A stretch of 64,000 nucleotides of DNA, from positions 24,676-88,675 of the forward strand of contig JAUNVJ010000005.1 in assembly GCA_030537695.1 (NCBI GenBank), read 5' to 3'. Position 1 is the stretch's first letter; each line of letters begins with the position of its first letter. The notes beneath the pieces are model-generated. The model did no database searches. It was not told the origin of the DNA and was given only the letters and a program-made list of their open reading frames with translations. The position numbers and the translations under genes were made by a program. This DNA comes from Tissierellia bacterium. GTDB taxonomy: Bacteria > Bacillota_A > Clostridia > Tissierellales > Peptoniphilaceae. Shown in pieces: positions 54,101 to 62,053 of this stretch.

Positions 54101-55398
54101 ACACCGTCTCGAATTTTCATGGATTTCATATCCTGACCTCCAATATCCAGGATAAAATCCACTTGAGGGTCAAAAAATTCAGCCGCTCTAAAATGAGCAA
54201 TCGTCTCAACTTCACCAAAGTCCAAATTCAAAGCTGCTTTTAAGAAGTCTTCTCCATAGCCAGTACAACCGGTGGCAGCAATATACGCCTTTTTATTCAT
54301 ACGCTTGTAGATTTCCCGTAAATGCGTAATGACAATGTCCAATGGATTTCCTTTATTGGAACCATAAAATTGATAGAGTATTTCATCCTTCTCACTTAAT
54401 GCAATGATTTTTGACGTAGTTGAGCCGGAATCTATTCCAATATATATCGGTCCTTCATAATCTTCCATGGGCATTTCCTCTAGATTTTTTGTTTCATGGG
54501 ATTTCCGAAACTCCAGTAATTCTTTTTCATCGGTAAAAAGAGGATCAATAATATCATTTTCATGAAAAGACATTTCTCGAGTCGAATTCGCACGATTATA
54601 AAGTTTCATAAAGGCGATGGAAGGAGAATCCATGCTGGAAATGGCAGCACCTAGTGCCACAAAAAGTTGAGAATTTTCCGGTTGAATAATCTCTTCTTCT
54701 TTTAAATCCAAAGTTTTGACAAAGCGATCTTTTAGCATAGGAAGAAAATGCAAAGGTCCTCCTAAAAATGCCACATTCCCTCGAATAGGGCGTCCACAGG
54801 CCAAATTGGAAATAGTTTGATTGACCACTGACTGAAAAACAGAAACAGCAATATCCGATTTACTGGCTCCTTGATTGATAAGGGACTGAACATCTGTCTT
54901 TGCAAAAACGCCGCAACGAGAAGCAATGGGGTAGATTTTTTGATAGCCTTTGGCCATTTCATTAAGACCGGCTGCATCCGTTTGAAGCAAAGAAGCCATC
55001 TGATCAATAAAAGCACCTGTACCACCGGCACAGATACTATTCATTCGTTGTTCTACCGATCCCTTTAAATAAGTGATCTTCGAATCTTCTCCTCCTAATT
55101 CAATTGCCACATCCGTTTGAGGAATAAAATAATTGATCGCCTCACGACCTGCAACGACTTCCTGTATAAAATCAATTCCTAATAATTTGTGAACGGATAA
55201 ACCGCCTGATCCAGTAACAGCTACCGTAACGGAGTCATATTTATAATCCCCGTATACTTCATTAATAACATCCTTTACTGTCTGGGCTACATCTGAAAAA
55301 TGCCGCCGATATGTGGAATATAAAATATTGTATCTATCATCTAGGATGACAAGCTTTACAGTGGTAGAGCCTATATCCAAACCCATGTGGATTCTCAT
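51121..55398 (-). CDS. Large 2-hydroxyacyl-CoA dehydratase activase-related protein
   Basis: 1425 residues. Two ASKHA-type BcrAD/BadFG ATPase domains lie in tandem. The first (about 1-255) has MGLDIGSTTVKLV, and Cys123 (ICAGGTGAF) and Cys162 (SRCGVFAKTDV) for the shared [4Fe-4S] cluster. The second (about 315-575) has IGIDSGSTTSK, EACSAGCGSF and SRCTVFMNSN. A DUF2229 region (about 660-880) and a dehydratase-subunit-like C-terminal half follow. HgdC-type activators drive one electron into 2-hydroxyacyl-CoA dehydratases by ATP hydrolysis. No hgdA or hgdB is adjacent, so the target of this giant form is unknown. AAAGGAG precedes the ATG. Confidence 0.85.
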   Translation of the reverse strand: MRIHMGLDIGSTTVKLVILDDRYNILYSTYRRHFSDVAQTVKDVINEVYGDYKYDSVTVAVTGSGGLSVHKLLGIDFIQEVVAGREAINYFIPQTDVAIELGGEDSKITYLKGSVEQRMNSICAGGTGAFIDQMASLLQTDAAGLNEMAKGYQKIYPIASRCGVFAKTDVQSLINQGASKSDIAVSVFQSVVNQTISNLACGRPIRGNVAFLGGPLHFLPMLKDRFVKTLDLKEEEIIQPENSQLFVALGAAISSMDSPSIAFMKLYNRANSTREMSFHENDIIDPLFTDEKELLEFRKSHETKNLEEMPMEDYEGPIYIGIDSGSTTSKIIALSEKDEILYQFYGSNKGNPLDIVITHLREIYKRMNKKAYIAATGCTGYGEDFLKAALNLDFGEVETIAHFRAAEFFDPQVDFILDIGGQDMKSMKIRDGVIESILLNEACSAGCGSFLETFAHSVNLTAEEFAEKATRSRTPVDLGSRCTVFMNSNVKQAQKEGAEVEDIAAGLAYSVIRNAIQKVIKVRDPKDLGQHIVVQGGTFLSDAVLRAFENLTEVKVTRPSIAGLMGALGMALICKEKSTGTSTLLSLKELGDFDYRRISTNCRQCSNQCALSINIFPNGKRYITGNRCERGAGVVRNSDQSLPNMYEYKLKRVFDYDSLPEQEAKRGVVGIPRVLNMYENYPFWHTFFTKLGYRVKLSTMSSREVYEKGIETITSETACYPAKLTHGHIEDLIEQGIDFIFYPSVFYEERQFKGADNTLNCPVVAGYSEVIKNNVDEIIDGSVQFMNPFLSFDDRKKLEKRMADVFHFIPSSEVKNAVRAGYEEQDRYRMDVLQEGNRVLDYLKKNHKKGIVLAGRPYHIDPEINHGIPELINQLGLAVISEDAIATEVDIDSRLRVLDQWNYHSRLYRAAKFVGEHQDLELIQLNSFGCGIDAVTTDQVQEIMEAYNKIYTVLKVDEVSNLGSVKIRIRSLIEAVDKRDFVQVDADGLNIINDDPLMYTKEMAKTHTILMPQMAPLHFSIFEPILRQEGINIEVLEDMGSKVVNEGLRYVNNDACYPSIFVVGQFIDALKSGRYDTDHLTLLMSQTGGACRASNYVGFIRKALKDAGYGHVPVMGLSFQQIESHPGFQFPKTQLARIGRKLIQGLLYGDLIMRLTQATRPYEKIKGSANILRDRWIDLTTAEDLSYSRKAFRENVRQMVKEFSRLEITGEQKPKVGIVGEILVKYHPAANNYIVDLLEEEGAEVVIPDLTDFMMYSFKNAQTKADKLSKSQWSAWICNMGIFYIETYRKYIREALENTRFTPPERIEEIVKYAQDYVDLGNQYGEGWLLTGEMVELIETGTENIVCVQPFGCLPNHITGKGVIKALRNSYEKANIIPIDFDASASGVNQFNRIKLMLSQARKNMEEKEEHHYYQGYLKKVSAKR

Positions 55399-55674
55399 AG
55401 TATGCTCCTTTCAAATCCATATACTAACTACATTCATACATACTTGTGCATATTGCAAATTATATTATTGGAAAAATATTTAAAATTTTGTACCTATCTT
55501 ATATAAAAATCAAATATTTTTCAAGTCATAATAGTTTAATATGATTGTTAAATATAAATCTATTAATTTTAAAACAAGTAATCATATATATAAGAAGATT
55601 ATATTCGTACCATTAGATAAAAATAATATACCTTTTTAATAACACTATACTCTAATTCTACATTTTAAGCAATA
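55399..55674. other. AT-rich intergenic region upstream of the activase gene
   Basis: No gene seen. The region is extremely AT-rich. On the minus strand a -35-like TTGAAA followed after 17 bases by TAAGAT is a possible promoter for the activase gene. Nothing else is recognised. Confidence 0.4.
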
Positions 55675-55709
55675 AAAAAGCGTAAGAACTAAAACTTCTT
55701 ACGCTTTTT
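55675..55709 (-). terminator. Terminator of the ferredoxin gene
   Basis: A 14-bp perfect stem AAAAAGCGTAAGAA/TTCTTACGCTTTTT with a 7-base loop, downstream of the ferredoxin stop on the minus strand. Confidence 0.8.
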
Positions 55710-55766
55710 ATTCCTATAAAGAAGTGGAAGTACCCCTCCTCCACTTCTATCATGTACAAATTTAAA

Positions 55767-55937
55767 TTAATCTTCCGGTTGAGCCGCTCCTGTGGGACAA
55801 ACCGCTGCACAAGATCCGCAATCAATACATTGATCCTGATCAATTACATAAATATCCCCTTCGCTGATACAATCAACGGGACATTCCGGTTGACATGCTC
55901 CACATGCGATACAAGCATCGGTAATAATATATGCCAT
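55767..55937 (-). CDS. 2[4Fe-4S] clostridial-type ferredoxin
   Basis: A 56-residue low-potential electron carrier. It begins MAYIITDACIACGACQPECP and has the second cluster motif CIDCGSCAAVCP. That gives eight cysteines in two CxxCxxC...CP sets, and the protein ends QPED. The sequence closely resembles the classical ferredoxin of Peptoniphilus asaccharolyticus ('Peptococcus aerogenes'), which supports the taxonomic guess. GGAGGTG precedes the ATG. It is monocistronic. It could serve the Nfn-type enzyme or the dehydratase activase gene downstream. Confidence 0.96.
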   Translation of the reverse strand: MAYIITDACIACGACQPECPVDCISEGDIYVIDQDQCIDCGSCAAVCPTGAAQPED

Positions 55938-55967
55938 ACTTTAGCACCTCCATAAATTTTTATACCT

Positions 55968-56001
55968 AATCTTATGAAATCTCTCTCATAAATCTTATGA
56001 A
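55968..56001. repeat. Direct and inverted repeat upstream of the ferredoxin gene
   Basis: AATCTTATGAA occurs twice, at 55968-55978 and 55991-56001. The second copy forms the inverted repeat TCATAA-N3-TTATGA (55986-56000). It lies 30-65 bases upstream of the ferredoxin start, a plausible operator. The remaining intergenic sequence up to 56216 shows no gene. Confidence 0.4.
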
Positions 56002-56216
56002 TTAATAATAACATAAAATTTATATTTTTACAAATTATTATTGTATTCTTTTTAAAAATGATAGCTCCTATCATCTATGTCCTATTCGTTGCAATCAGGG
56101 GTTTTCATCCGTTTCATTATCAATGGTTTTATCAAACCTTTAAAAAAATTTTTAAAAAGATAAAAAAATATCTATTTACAATCACTAATAAAACAAAGTG
56201 TTTTACTCAGAATTAA

Positions 56217-56246
56217 AAAGGAAATACCATAATTGATATTTCCTTT
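56217..56246 (-). terminator. Terminator of the amino-acid permease gene
   Basis: A 10-bp stem AAAGGAAATA/TATTTCCTTT with a 10-base loop, followed on the minus strand by TTTTTAATT. Confidence 0.75.
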
Positions 56247-56252
56247 CAAAAA

Positions 56253-57758
56253 TCACATTGAATCCTTCCTGTTTTGAACAGGTCCAAATAATTTTTGTTT
56301 TCTTTCTTCTTCTGAAATCCCCCGATCCCCAAAGTTTGTAAAGTAATAAAAAATTCCACCTAGTATTAGCCAACCAATAAACATGTTAAAAGAAGTTTTT
56401 CCCATAAAAGCCGGCTGCCCCGGAATAAAGGTCAATAGAACAATTCCACTGGAAATGAGGACGGAAAGGGTTAAAGTGGTCAATCCACCGGGTACCTTGA
56501 AAGGACGTTTTAAATCCGGTTCTTTTTTTCGCAGGGCGATTGCGGAAAGACAAGTTAAAAACCAACCTAACACAAAAGCTACAGAGCCTAAGGAGGTCAG
56601 AGAGTCAATCAAGGGCAAACCCATAAATGGACCGGCCACTGCCGCCACGAAACAAAAAAGTGATCCACCTACCGGGGTTGCATATAGAGCATGTTCCGTT
56701 GCAAAAAAGGAAGGCAAAAATCCTGACCGACCCATGGATTGTAAAAGTCGTGCCGAAGCCATAAACATTCCATTCCATGTAGAAAACAGTCCTGCCAAGG
56801 TTCCCACCATTACAATCATGTAAAGTGTTCGCCCTAGTCCTCCGCCATACGTTTCCAGTAGGAGTCCACTCATAGCCGGAGCTTCTCGAAGTGCATAATC
56901 CCTCCAAGGGGTAACCGATGCTGTGGATAAAATAATCAAGGCATAAAAAATACCTGCCAATAAAATGGATAATACCAGTACTTTGGCAATATTTTTATAT
57001 TTTAATTTGGGATGGGCTTCTTCAATCGATTGAGGAATCGTATCAAATCCCGCCATGAAAAAAGGAACCAAAACCACCATAGACATAATTCCCGTACCCA
57101 TGTTTTGATGGACACCTACTCCGATATTTTGGTAAAGAGGATATAGGTTCGAAAAATGACCCTTTGCACTGGAAAAAATTATTACAAGAATCCCGACGAT
57201 AATAATTACCCAAGACAATAAAGATTGTAATTTAGCGGCAAATTTGGATCCACGATAATTAATCCAAAATAGTCCTACAGCAAATACAATCCCTAAAATT
57301 ACCGATGTCAAATAAATCGGCTCTCCATTAATATGGTATAAAATAAAACCTGAGGATAAAAAAGGTATTAGATTACTTAAAATTTCATTAATATAAATTG
57401 CTTCCCATGGCAAAATGGTCAAATAAGCCAAAGCTACAAACCATGAAGAAATAAAGGAAATTCCGGTGCCGAAAGCTCGGTAAGTGTAAACCATAACGCC
57501 GCCACCTACAGGAACAGAACTCATCAATTCACCATAACTCAATCCGATGGGAATTAAAAGTAAAGTTCCGATTAAAAATCCGATAAAAGCATTCCAGGGG
57601 CCTCCTGCTTGCCCTAGCCAATGATTGGAAGAAACCGCCCAACCGACCCCTACCATGGAACCAAAACCTAACATAAAAAAATCTCTTTTTGTCATAGATC
57701 CCCGCTTTCGTTTTCTAAGTCGAAAGCCGGTTTTTTTCGTAGCCTTATATTCTGTCAA
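56253..57758 (-). CDS. APC-superfamily amino-acid permease
   Basis: 501 residues with about 12 membrane segments. The basic N-terminus is followed by the APC hallmark FGSMVGVGWAVSSNHWLGQAGGP in segment 1. FFMAGFDTIPQSIEEAHPKLKYKNIAK is the typical loop after segment 6. The substrate (amino acid, or amino acid/polyamine) cannot be deduced. The start is TTG at 57758 with AAGGAG upstream. Monocistronic; a fermentative amino-acid user would be expected to carry such uptake systems. Confidence 0.9.
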   Translation of the reverse strand: MTEYKATKKTGFRLRKRKRGSMTKRDFFMLGFGSMVGVGWAVSSNHWLGQAGGPWNAFIGFLIGTLLLIPIGLSYGELMSSVPVGGGVMVYTYRAFGTGISFISSWFVALAYLTILPWEAIYINEILSNLIPFLSSGFILYHINGEPIYLTSVILGIVFAVGLFWINYRGSKFAAKLQSLLSWVIIIVGILVIIFSSAKGHFSNLYPLYQNIGVGVHQNMGTGIMSMVVLVPFFMAGFDTIPQSIEEAHPKLKYKNIAKVLVLSILLAGIFYALIILSTASVTPWRDYALREAPAMSGLLLETYGGGLGRTLYMIVMVGTLAGLFSTWNGMFMASARLLQSMGRSGFLPSFFATEHALYATPVGGSLFCFVAAVAGPFMGLPLIDSLTSLGSVAFVLGWFLTCLSAIALRKKEPDLKRPFKVPGGLTTLTLSVLISSGIVLLTFIPGQPAFMGKTSFNMFIGWLILGGIFYYFTNFGDRGISEEERKQKLFGPVQNRKDSM

Positions 57759-58018
57759 ATTAACTCCTTCTGTAACTTATATTACATCTTTATATCGAAT
57801 TGCAAGGGATTGCTCCCATGAAAGATCCATCAAAAATCAAAAGAATCCACTAGTTTAATTTTCATAGTCATATCTTTTATCATTCTGGCAATTGTTCTCT
57901 GTTCTTACACAATTACCAACCTATCAAAGTATAGGTATGAGCATTATAACAAATATCGATCCAATTATAAAGATTATGTGAAATTTACATCACAATTTAA
58001 AAAATATTAAAAAATCAT
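57759..58018. other. Intergenic region between the permease and tRNA-Thr
   Basis: About 300 bases without a gene. A possible minus-strand promoter for the permease (TTGCAA, 18 bases, TATAAG) is near 57780-57810. Nothing else recognised. Confidence 0.4.
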
Positions 58019-58047
58019 TTGATTTTTTACTCTTAATAGGTTATAAT
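58019..58047 (+). promoter_or_regulatory. Promoter of tRNA-Thr
   Basis: -35 TTGATT (58019-58024), 17-base spacer, -10 TATAAT (58042-58047). The tRNA 5' end lies 12 bases downstream. Confidence 0.75.
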
Positions 58048-58058
58048 TTTAAAAGATT

Positions 58059-58134
58059 GCTATCGTAGCTCAGTCGGTAGAGCACTACATTGGTAATGTA
58101 GAGGTCGCGGGTTCAATTCCCGCCGTTAGCTCCA
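58059..58134 (+). tRNA. tRNA-Thr (anticodon GGT)
   Basis: A 76-base cloverleaf with encoded CCA. Parts: acceptor GCTATCG/CGTTAGC (with a T-T mismatch at pair 5-68), D stem GCTC/GAGC, anticodon stem CTACA/TGTAG with loop TTGGTAA (anticodon GGT), T stem GCGGG/CCCGC with TTCAATT loop, discriminator T. It should read ACC and ACU codons. Confidence 0.93.
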
Positions 58135-58141
58135 TTTTTTT

Positions 58142-58161
58142 GCCCCTATTGGGCTTTTTTT
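58142..58161 (+). terminator. Short terminator after tRNA-Thr
   Basis: GCCC-CTATT-GGGC followed by a run of eight T. The stem is only 4 bp, so the terminator may be weak. Confidence 0.5.
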
Positions 58162-59423
58162 TATGCTTTTCTTTAAATTTTGTCATGGAAAATATTAACT
58201 TTTACAACCAATCCCTATTTGAAACCCTTTGTCCAAAATGGATTTTTTAAACCTTAAGATATTCATCTTTCTATATTTGGATCAAAAATATACCTTTGAA
58301 TTCATAGAAGATCTCCAATCCCTTGATTACACAAAGATCATAGGAGAGCTATGGATTAAAAGAATCTTGAGTTTACTCAGACATCCTGTTTTTGATTACC
58401 TTTTAAACATTTTTTTGGATCCACAAAAATTATTTATCGAAAACTATAAAATGTTTTTTATTTCAGATTTTTCAATATTTTATTTCCCGGTTTCTACTTC
58501 TTGATCCAATCAAGTTCTTTTTGGGATTGGAAAGCTCTACCAATCACATAAGCTCCTTCCAGAACTCTGACAAAACCAAATATTTTTCAAGCCATAAAAT
58601 CTATCATTCTTTTCGATGGAATTATTCCCTTTTTGCAGTAATTCATTTGTTTTAAGCTTCCAATAGAGATCTGATCCTTGATAGTGCCGATTAAAGTTTT
58701 TTGATTCCATCTTTATTCCCTGATGGTAATTTTCTAAATTTCAACCTTTTTAACTATAAGAATTCAGCAAAATTTTTTTGTAAATATGGATCAAACCATC
58801 TTTATACCTTTCGTTTTCAAAAATTCAGCTTCTTCATATTGTTTTACGATATTTTATTGTATTTAAAATTATCTCATTATTTACGATCCCAAAAGATCAT
58901 CATCTTTTGTCAAGTTTCAAGAAAGAGTTCTTTTCTAAAATTAATATGAAGATTTTTTCAAGTAACAATGAGAATCCCACAATAATTTGTAGATAATAGT
59001 CTTTTTTAATAGGTAGACCTTTTCGTCGGAAGCAGAAACGGCCACGATCCAGGGCTTGGGAAATGAAAAATATGTTATAATACTTCCTGATAGAATAAAA
59101 AATGGAAATTTTAGTTTTCCCAAAATTGCATCTTGATATGTTAAATTTTTCAATTGATCATTTGAAAGAAAAAAGCTTACTTTTCTTAAACTCCATTAAG
59201 TTAGGAAGAAGAAATATTAAAGAGAATCAAGGGATTTTTTGGTTCAAGATCATATACCAATTGATCCTATGATTTGAGCGATTGAAAGAACCGGTGGATA
59301 ACTTTCTCAAATACCTTCCAAATACGATTACCATCAAGTATCAAACATGAGATATCTTAAAATACATTCCTATGCTCTAACAATCACTATTTGAAATTAA
59401 ATGAAATGTAAAGGAGGGATTTT
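58162..59423. other. 1.26-kb region without an intact gene, probably decayed coding sequence
   Basis: Both strands show short open stretches only. On the minus strand a coding-like segment runs from about 58710 with MESKNFNRHYQGSDLYWKLK. It shifts frame near 58585 and continues GFVRVLEGAYVIGRAF... to a stop near 58503, as expected of a frameshifted gene. Another coding-like segment on the minus strand at about 58941-59153 (ending YLKKSSY) lacks a plausible start. Base composition is more AT-rich than its neighbours. No family is recognised, and no transposase motif is seen. Confidence 0.45.
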
Positions 59424-60551
59424 ATGAAAATAACTATTATGATGGATTCCTTTAAAGGCTGTTTTTCTTCCTTGGAAGTCGGAAATATCATTAAATCCAT
59501 CGTTGAAACCCATCATCATGAGGCTGTGGTCTTGCCGATTGCCGATGGAGGAGAAGGAACCGTTGAATCCTTGAAAGATCTAAATGGATCGAAAGAAGTG
59601 ACGGTGGAAGTCCATGATCCTTTTATGCGAAGTCATAGGGCCCATTATCTAGTCGTAGATGACAATATCGCCATATTAGAGATGAGTGCCTCCAGTGGAC
59701 TTCCCTTAGTGGGAAAAGAAAAGAATCCAATGGTTGCCACTACATACGGTGTCGGAGATATGATCGTCGATGCTTTGGACCGGGGAATTCGAAATTTTAT
59801 TGTAGGCATTGGTGGTTCTGCTACCAATGACGGTGGTATTGGTATGTTGGAAAGACTTGGAGTGCGATTTTTAGATGATAACGATCAGCCTATTGACAAA
59901 GGTCCAAGAGGGATCACACAATTGTCAAAAATTGATCTTTCAGGCTTGGATTCTAGAATAAAAGAAAGTAGGTTTCAAGTTGCTTGTGATGTAGACAATC
60001 CTCTATGCGGAAATAATGGAGCCAGCTATGTCTATGGTCCTCAAAAAGGAGCAAGTCCTACAGATGTTAAACGACTGGATCAATGGTTGGAAAAATACCA
60101 TCATAAAACTCTGGAAGTCATAAAAGAAGCCGATGCTTTGACTCCCGGAGTGGGAGCCGCCGGCGGATTAGGATATGCTTTTCGAAATTATTTACAAGCT
60201 GAATTAAGATCCGGTATTGAACTGGTATTGGAAATGCTAGATGCTGAAAGTCTTATTAAAAAGTCGGATTTGATTATTACCGGGGAAGGAAAAATGGATT
60301 TTCAAACGTCTATGGGAAAAACACCGGTAGGAATTGCCAAACTTGCCAAAAAACATCATAAAAAAGTAATTGCTTTTTGTGGCGTTTGTGACAATGATGC
60401 TCAAGGGGTCAATCAGGAGGGGATCGACGCTTTTTTTCCCATTATCAACACGACAATGTCCCTAGAAAAAGCCATCGATCGAAAAGTGAGTCGTGAGAAT
60501 TTAGAACGATGTACAAGACAGGTATTTAATTTAATAGACTTATGGAGATAA
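59424..60551 (+). CDS. glxK: Glycerate kinase (GlxK/GarK family)
   Basis: It phosphorylates D-glycerate. The 375 residues begin MKITIMMDSFKGCFSSLEVG and carry the family motifs LPIADGGEGTVESL (about 39-52), GIGGSATNDGGIGML and ITGEGKMDFQTSMGKTP. The length is normal and no lesions are seen, so the enzyme looks functional. A GGAGGG ribosome binding site precedes the ATG. Its downstream partner, a GntP-type permease that would import gluconate or glycerate, is a pseudogene. Confidence 0.94.
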   Translation: MKITIMMDSFKGCFSSLEVGNIIKSIVETHHHEAVVLPIADGGEGTVESLKDLNGSKEVTVEVHDPFMRSHRAHYLVVDDNIAILEMSASSGLPLVGKEKNPMVATTYGVGDMIVDALDRGIRNFIVGIGGSATNDGGIGMLERLGVRFLDDNDQPIDKGPRGITQLSKIDLSGLDSRIKESRFQVACDVDNPLCGNNGASYVYGPQKGASPTDVKRLDQWLEKYHHKTLEVIKEADALTPGVGAAGGLGYAFRNYLQAELRSGIELVLEMLDAESLIKKSDLIITGEGKMDFQTSMGKTPVGIAKLAKKHHKKVIAFCGVCDNDAQGVNQEGIDAFFPIINTTMSLEKAIDRKVSRENLERCTRQVFNLIDLWR

Positions 60552-60552
60552 T

Positions 60553-61794
60553 ATGGACTTAACATTTTCAACAATTTGAGCGATTGCCGGATTAGTAATT
60601 GTAATTTATTTAATTATTAAAAATATCCCTGCAATCGTTGCTCTATTTTTTGGTGCTTTAATAGAAGGTGTGATCGGCGGAGGTTTCGGTCATACGGTCA
60701 CTGCCATGGTCAAAGAATCGGAAGGAATGATGAATTCAGTCTTGGGAATTTTGACTTCAGGAATTCTTGCCGGCTATTTCATAAAGACCGATGCCGAAAA
60801 AATAGCCGATGGAATCATTGCCGAATTGGGAGAACAAAAGGCTCTGATTGCCATCGCCCTATCCACCATGATTATTTGTGCTGTCGATGTTTTATCGATA
60901 TCGCCATTATCACTTGTGCCCAATTGCTATTGCCATTGCTGCAAAATCTAAAATCAGTAAATCGACCATACTCCTGGCAATGGTCAGTGGAGCTAAGGTC
61001 GGTAATATCATTCGCCTTAACCCAAAGCGATTGGTGCAACGTAAAGTTTCAATGTGGACTTGACATCTTTAATCTATGTGAATATTATCCCTGCAATATT
61101 TGCCGTAATCATTACAATCTTCGTATCTAGCGATTTGGAAAAACCAAAAAGAGATTCTATTCTGGATCAGCATTTAAAAGTTCTCGCCAATGACGAATTG
61201 CCGAGCTTTTTACAGGCCATCATAGGATCTATCACTATTATCATATTGCTGGCATTGAGAACCTTGTGAGGAATTAATATCGATCCGTTAATCGCCTTGC
61301 CTTTCGGTGGATTCGCTTGCCTGATTGCTATTTCAAATAGTAAATATGCTAAAGAATATATGGCTTACGGATTTTCAAAAATCATTAGTGTTTATGCCCT
61401 GTTAATAGGTATCGAAACTCTTGCCGATATTATCAAAAGCTCCTATCTTCAAAGAGATATCATTCATTTGATCCCTTACTTTAACTTGCCGGCTTTTATA
61501 CTGGCACCTGTCGCTTGGATTTTAATGAGGGGTGTTACTGCCTCAACCACTGCCGGAGCAACAATTGCTTCCCAAACATTTGGCAAATCACTGATAGACA
61601 CTCCTGTTACAGCTTTAAATACCGAGGCAATGATTCATGCAGGAGCTAGGGTTATCGATTCCTTGCCGTACGGATCCTTTTTTCACGCTATCGAAGACAG
61701 TGTAAAAATAGAGATCACCGATCGACTTAAGTTAGTTCCCTATGAAATAATCGTAGGATTGACGATGACCCTTGTTTCCTCCCTTTTTATTTAA
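60553..61794 (+). pseudogene. GntP-family permease (gluconate/glycerate symporter), degraded
   Basis: The reading starts at ATG 60553, one base after glxK, and can be followed through a full-length GntP permease. Recognisable parts are AIAGLVIVIYLIIKNIPAIV, SVLGILTSGILAGYF, PIAIAIAAKSKISKSTILL, NVDLTSLIYVNIIPAIF, INIDPLIALPFGGF and AGARVIDSLPYGSFFH. It is broken by an in-frame TGA at codon 9 (60577-60579), frameshifts near 60894, 60920 and 61023, a TAA at 61042-61044 and a TGA at 61267-61269. Amino-acid similarity between lesions remains good, so decay looks recent. Confidence 0.85.
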
Positions 61795-61820
61795 TTTTCT
61801 GATATCTCAATAATAAAGAA

Positions 61821-61854
61821 AACCTTCCAAGTTATATAATAAACTTGGAAGGTT
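61821..61854. terminator. Terminator after the glxK-permease unit
   Basis: A 13-bp perfect stem AACCTTCCAAGTT/AACTTGGAAGGTT with an 8-base loop and T-rich tail. The following 200 bases up to 62053 show no gene. Confidence 0.8.
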
Positions 61855-62053
61855 TTTATCTTTTTATTAACCATGATAGATTTTTTAATGAATACCCATC
61901 TTGTGATTTTAAAATCCGTGCACCTACTATAAAGAAAGCAGTAAAATTCTCCACTTCTCTTATCTGAGAAATTTTGATTTCTATAATTTTTTATTGCACT
62001 TTGTTTAACATTTTAACCAAGTTGACCCGGCTTCATCCATAAAAAAGGATAAT

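Noticed and set aside
51121..55398. Other open frames within the activase gene
   Set aside because: All are antisense or out of frame to a continuous conserved reading.
60553..61269. TGA read as tryptophan or another sense codon in the permease
   Set aside because: TGA is used as a normal stop elsewhere (for example lepB copy 2, nrdG, thrB), prfB is present to read it, and the same reading frame also has frameshifts and a TAA.
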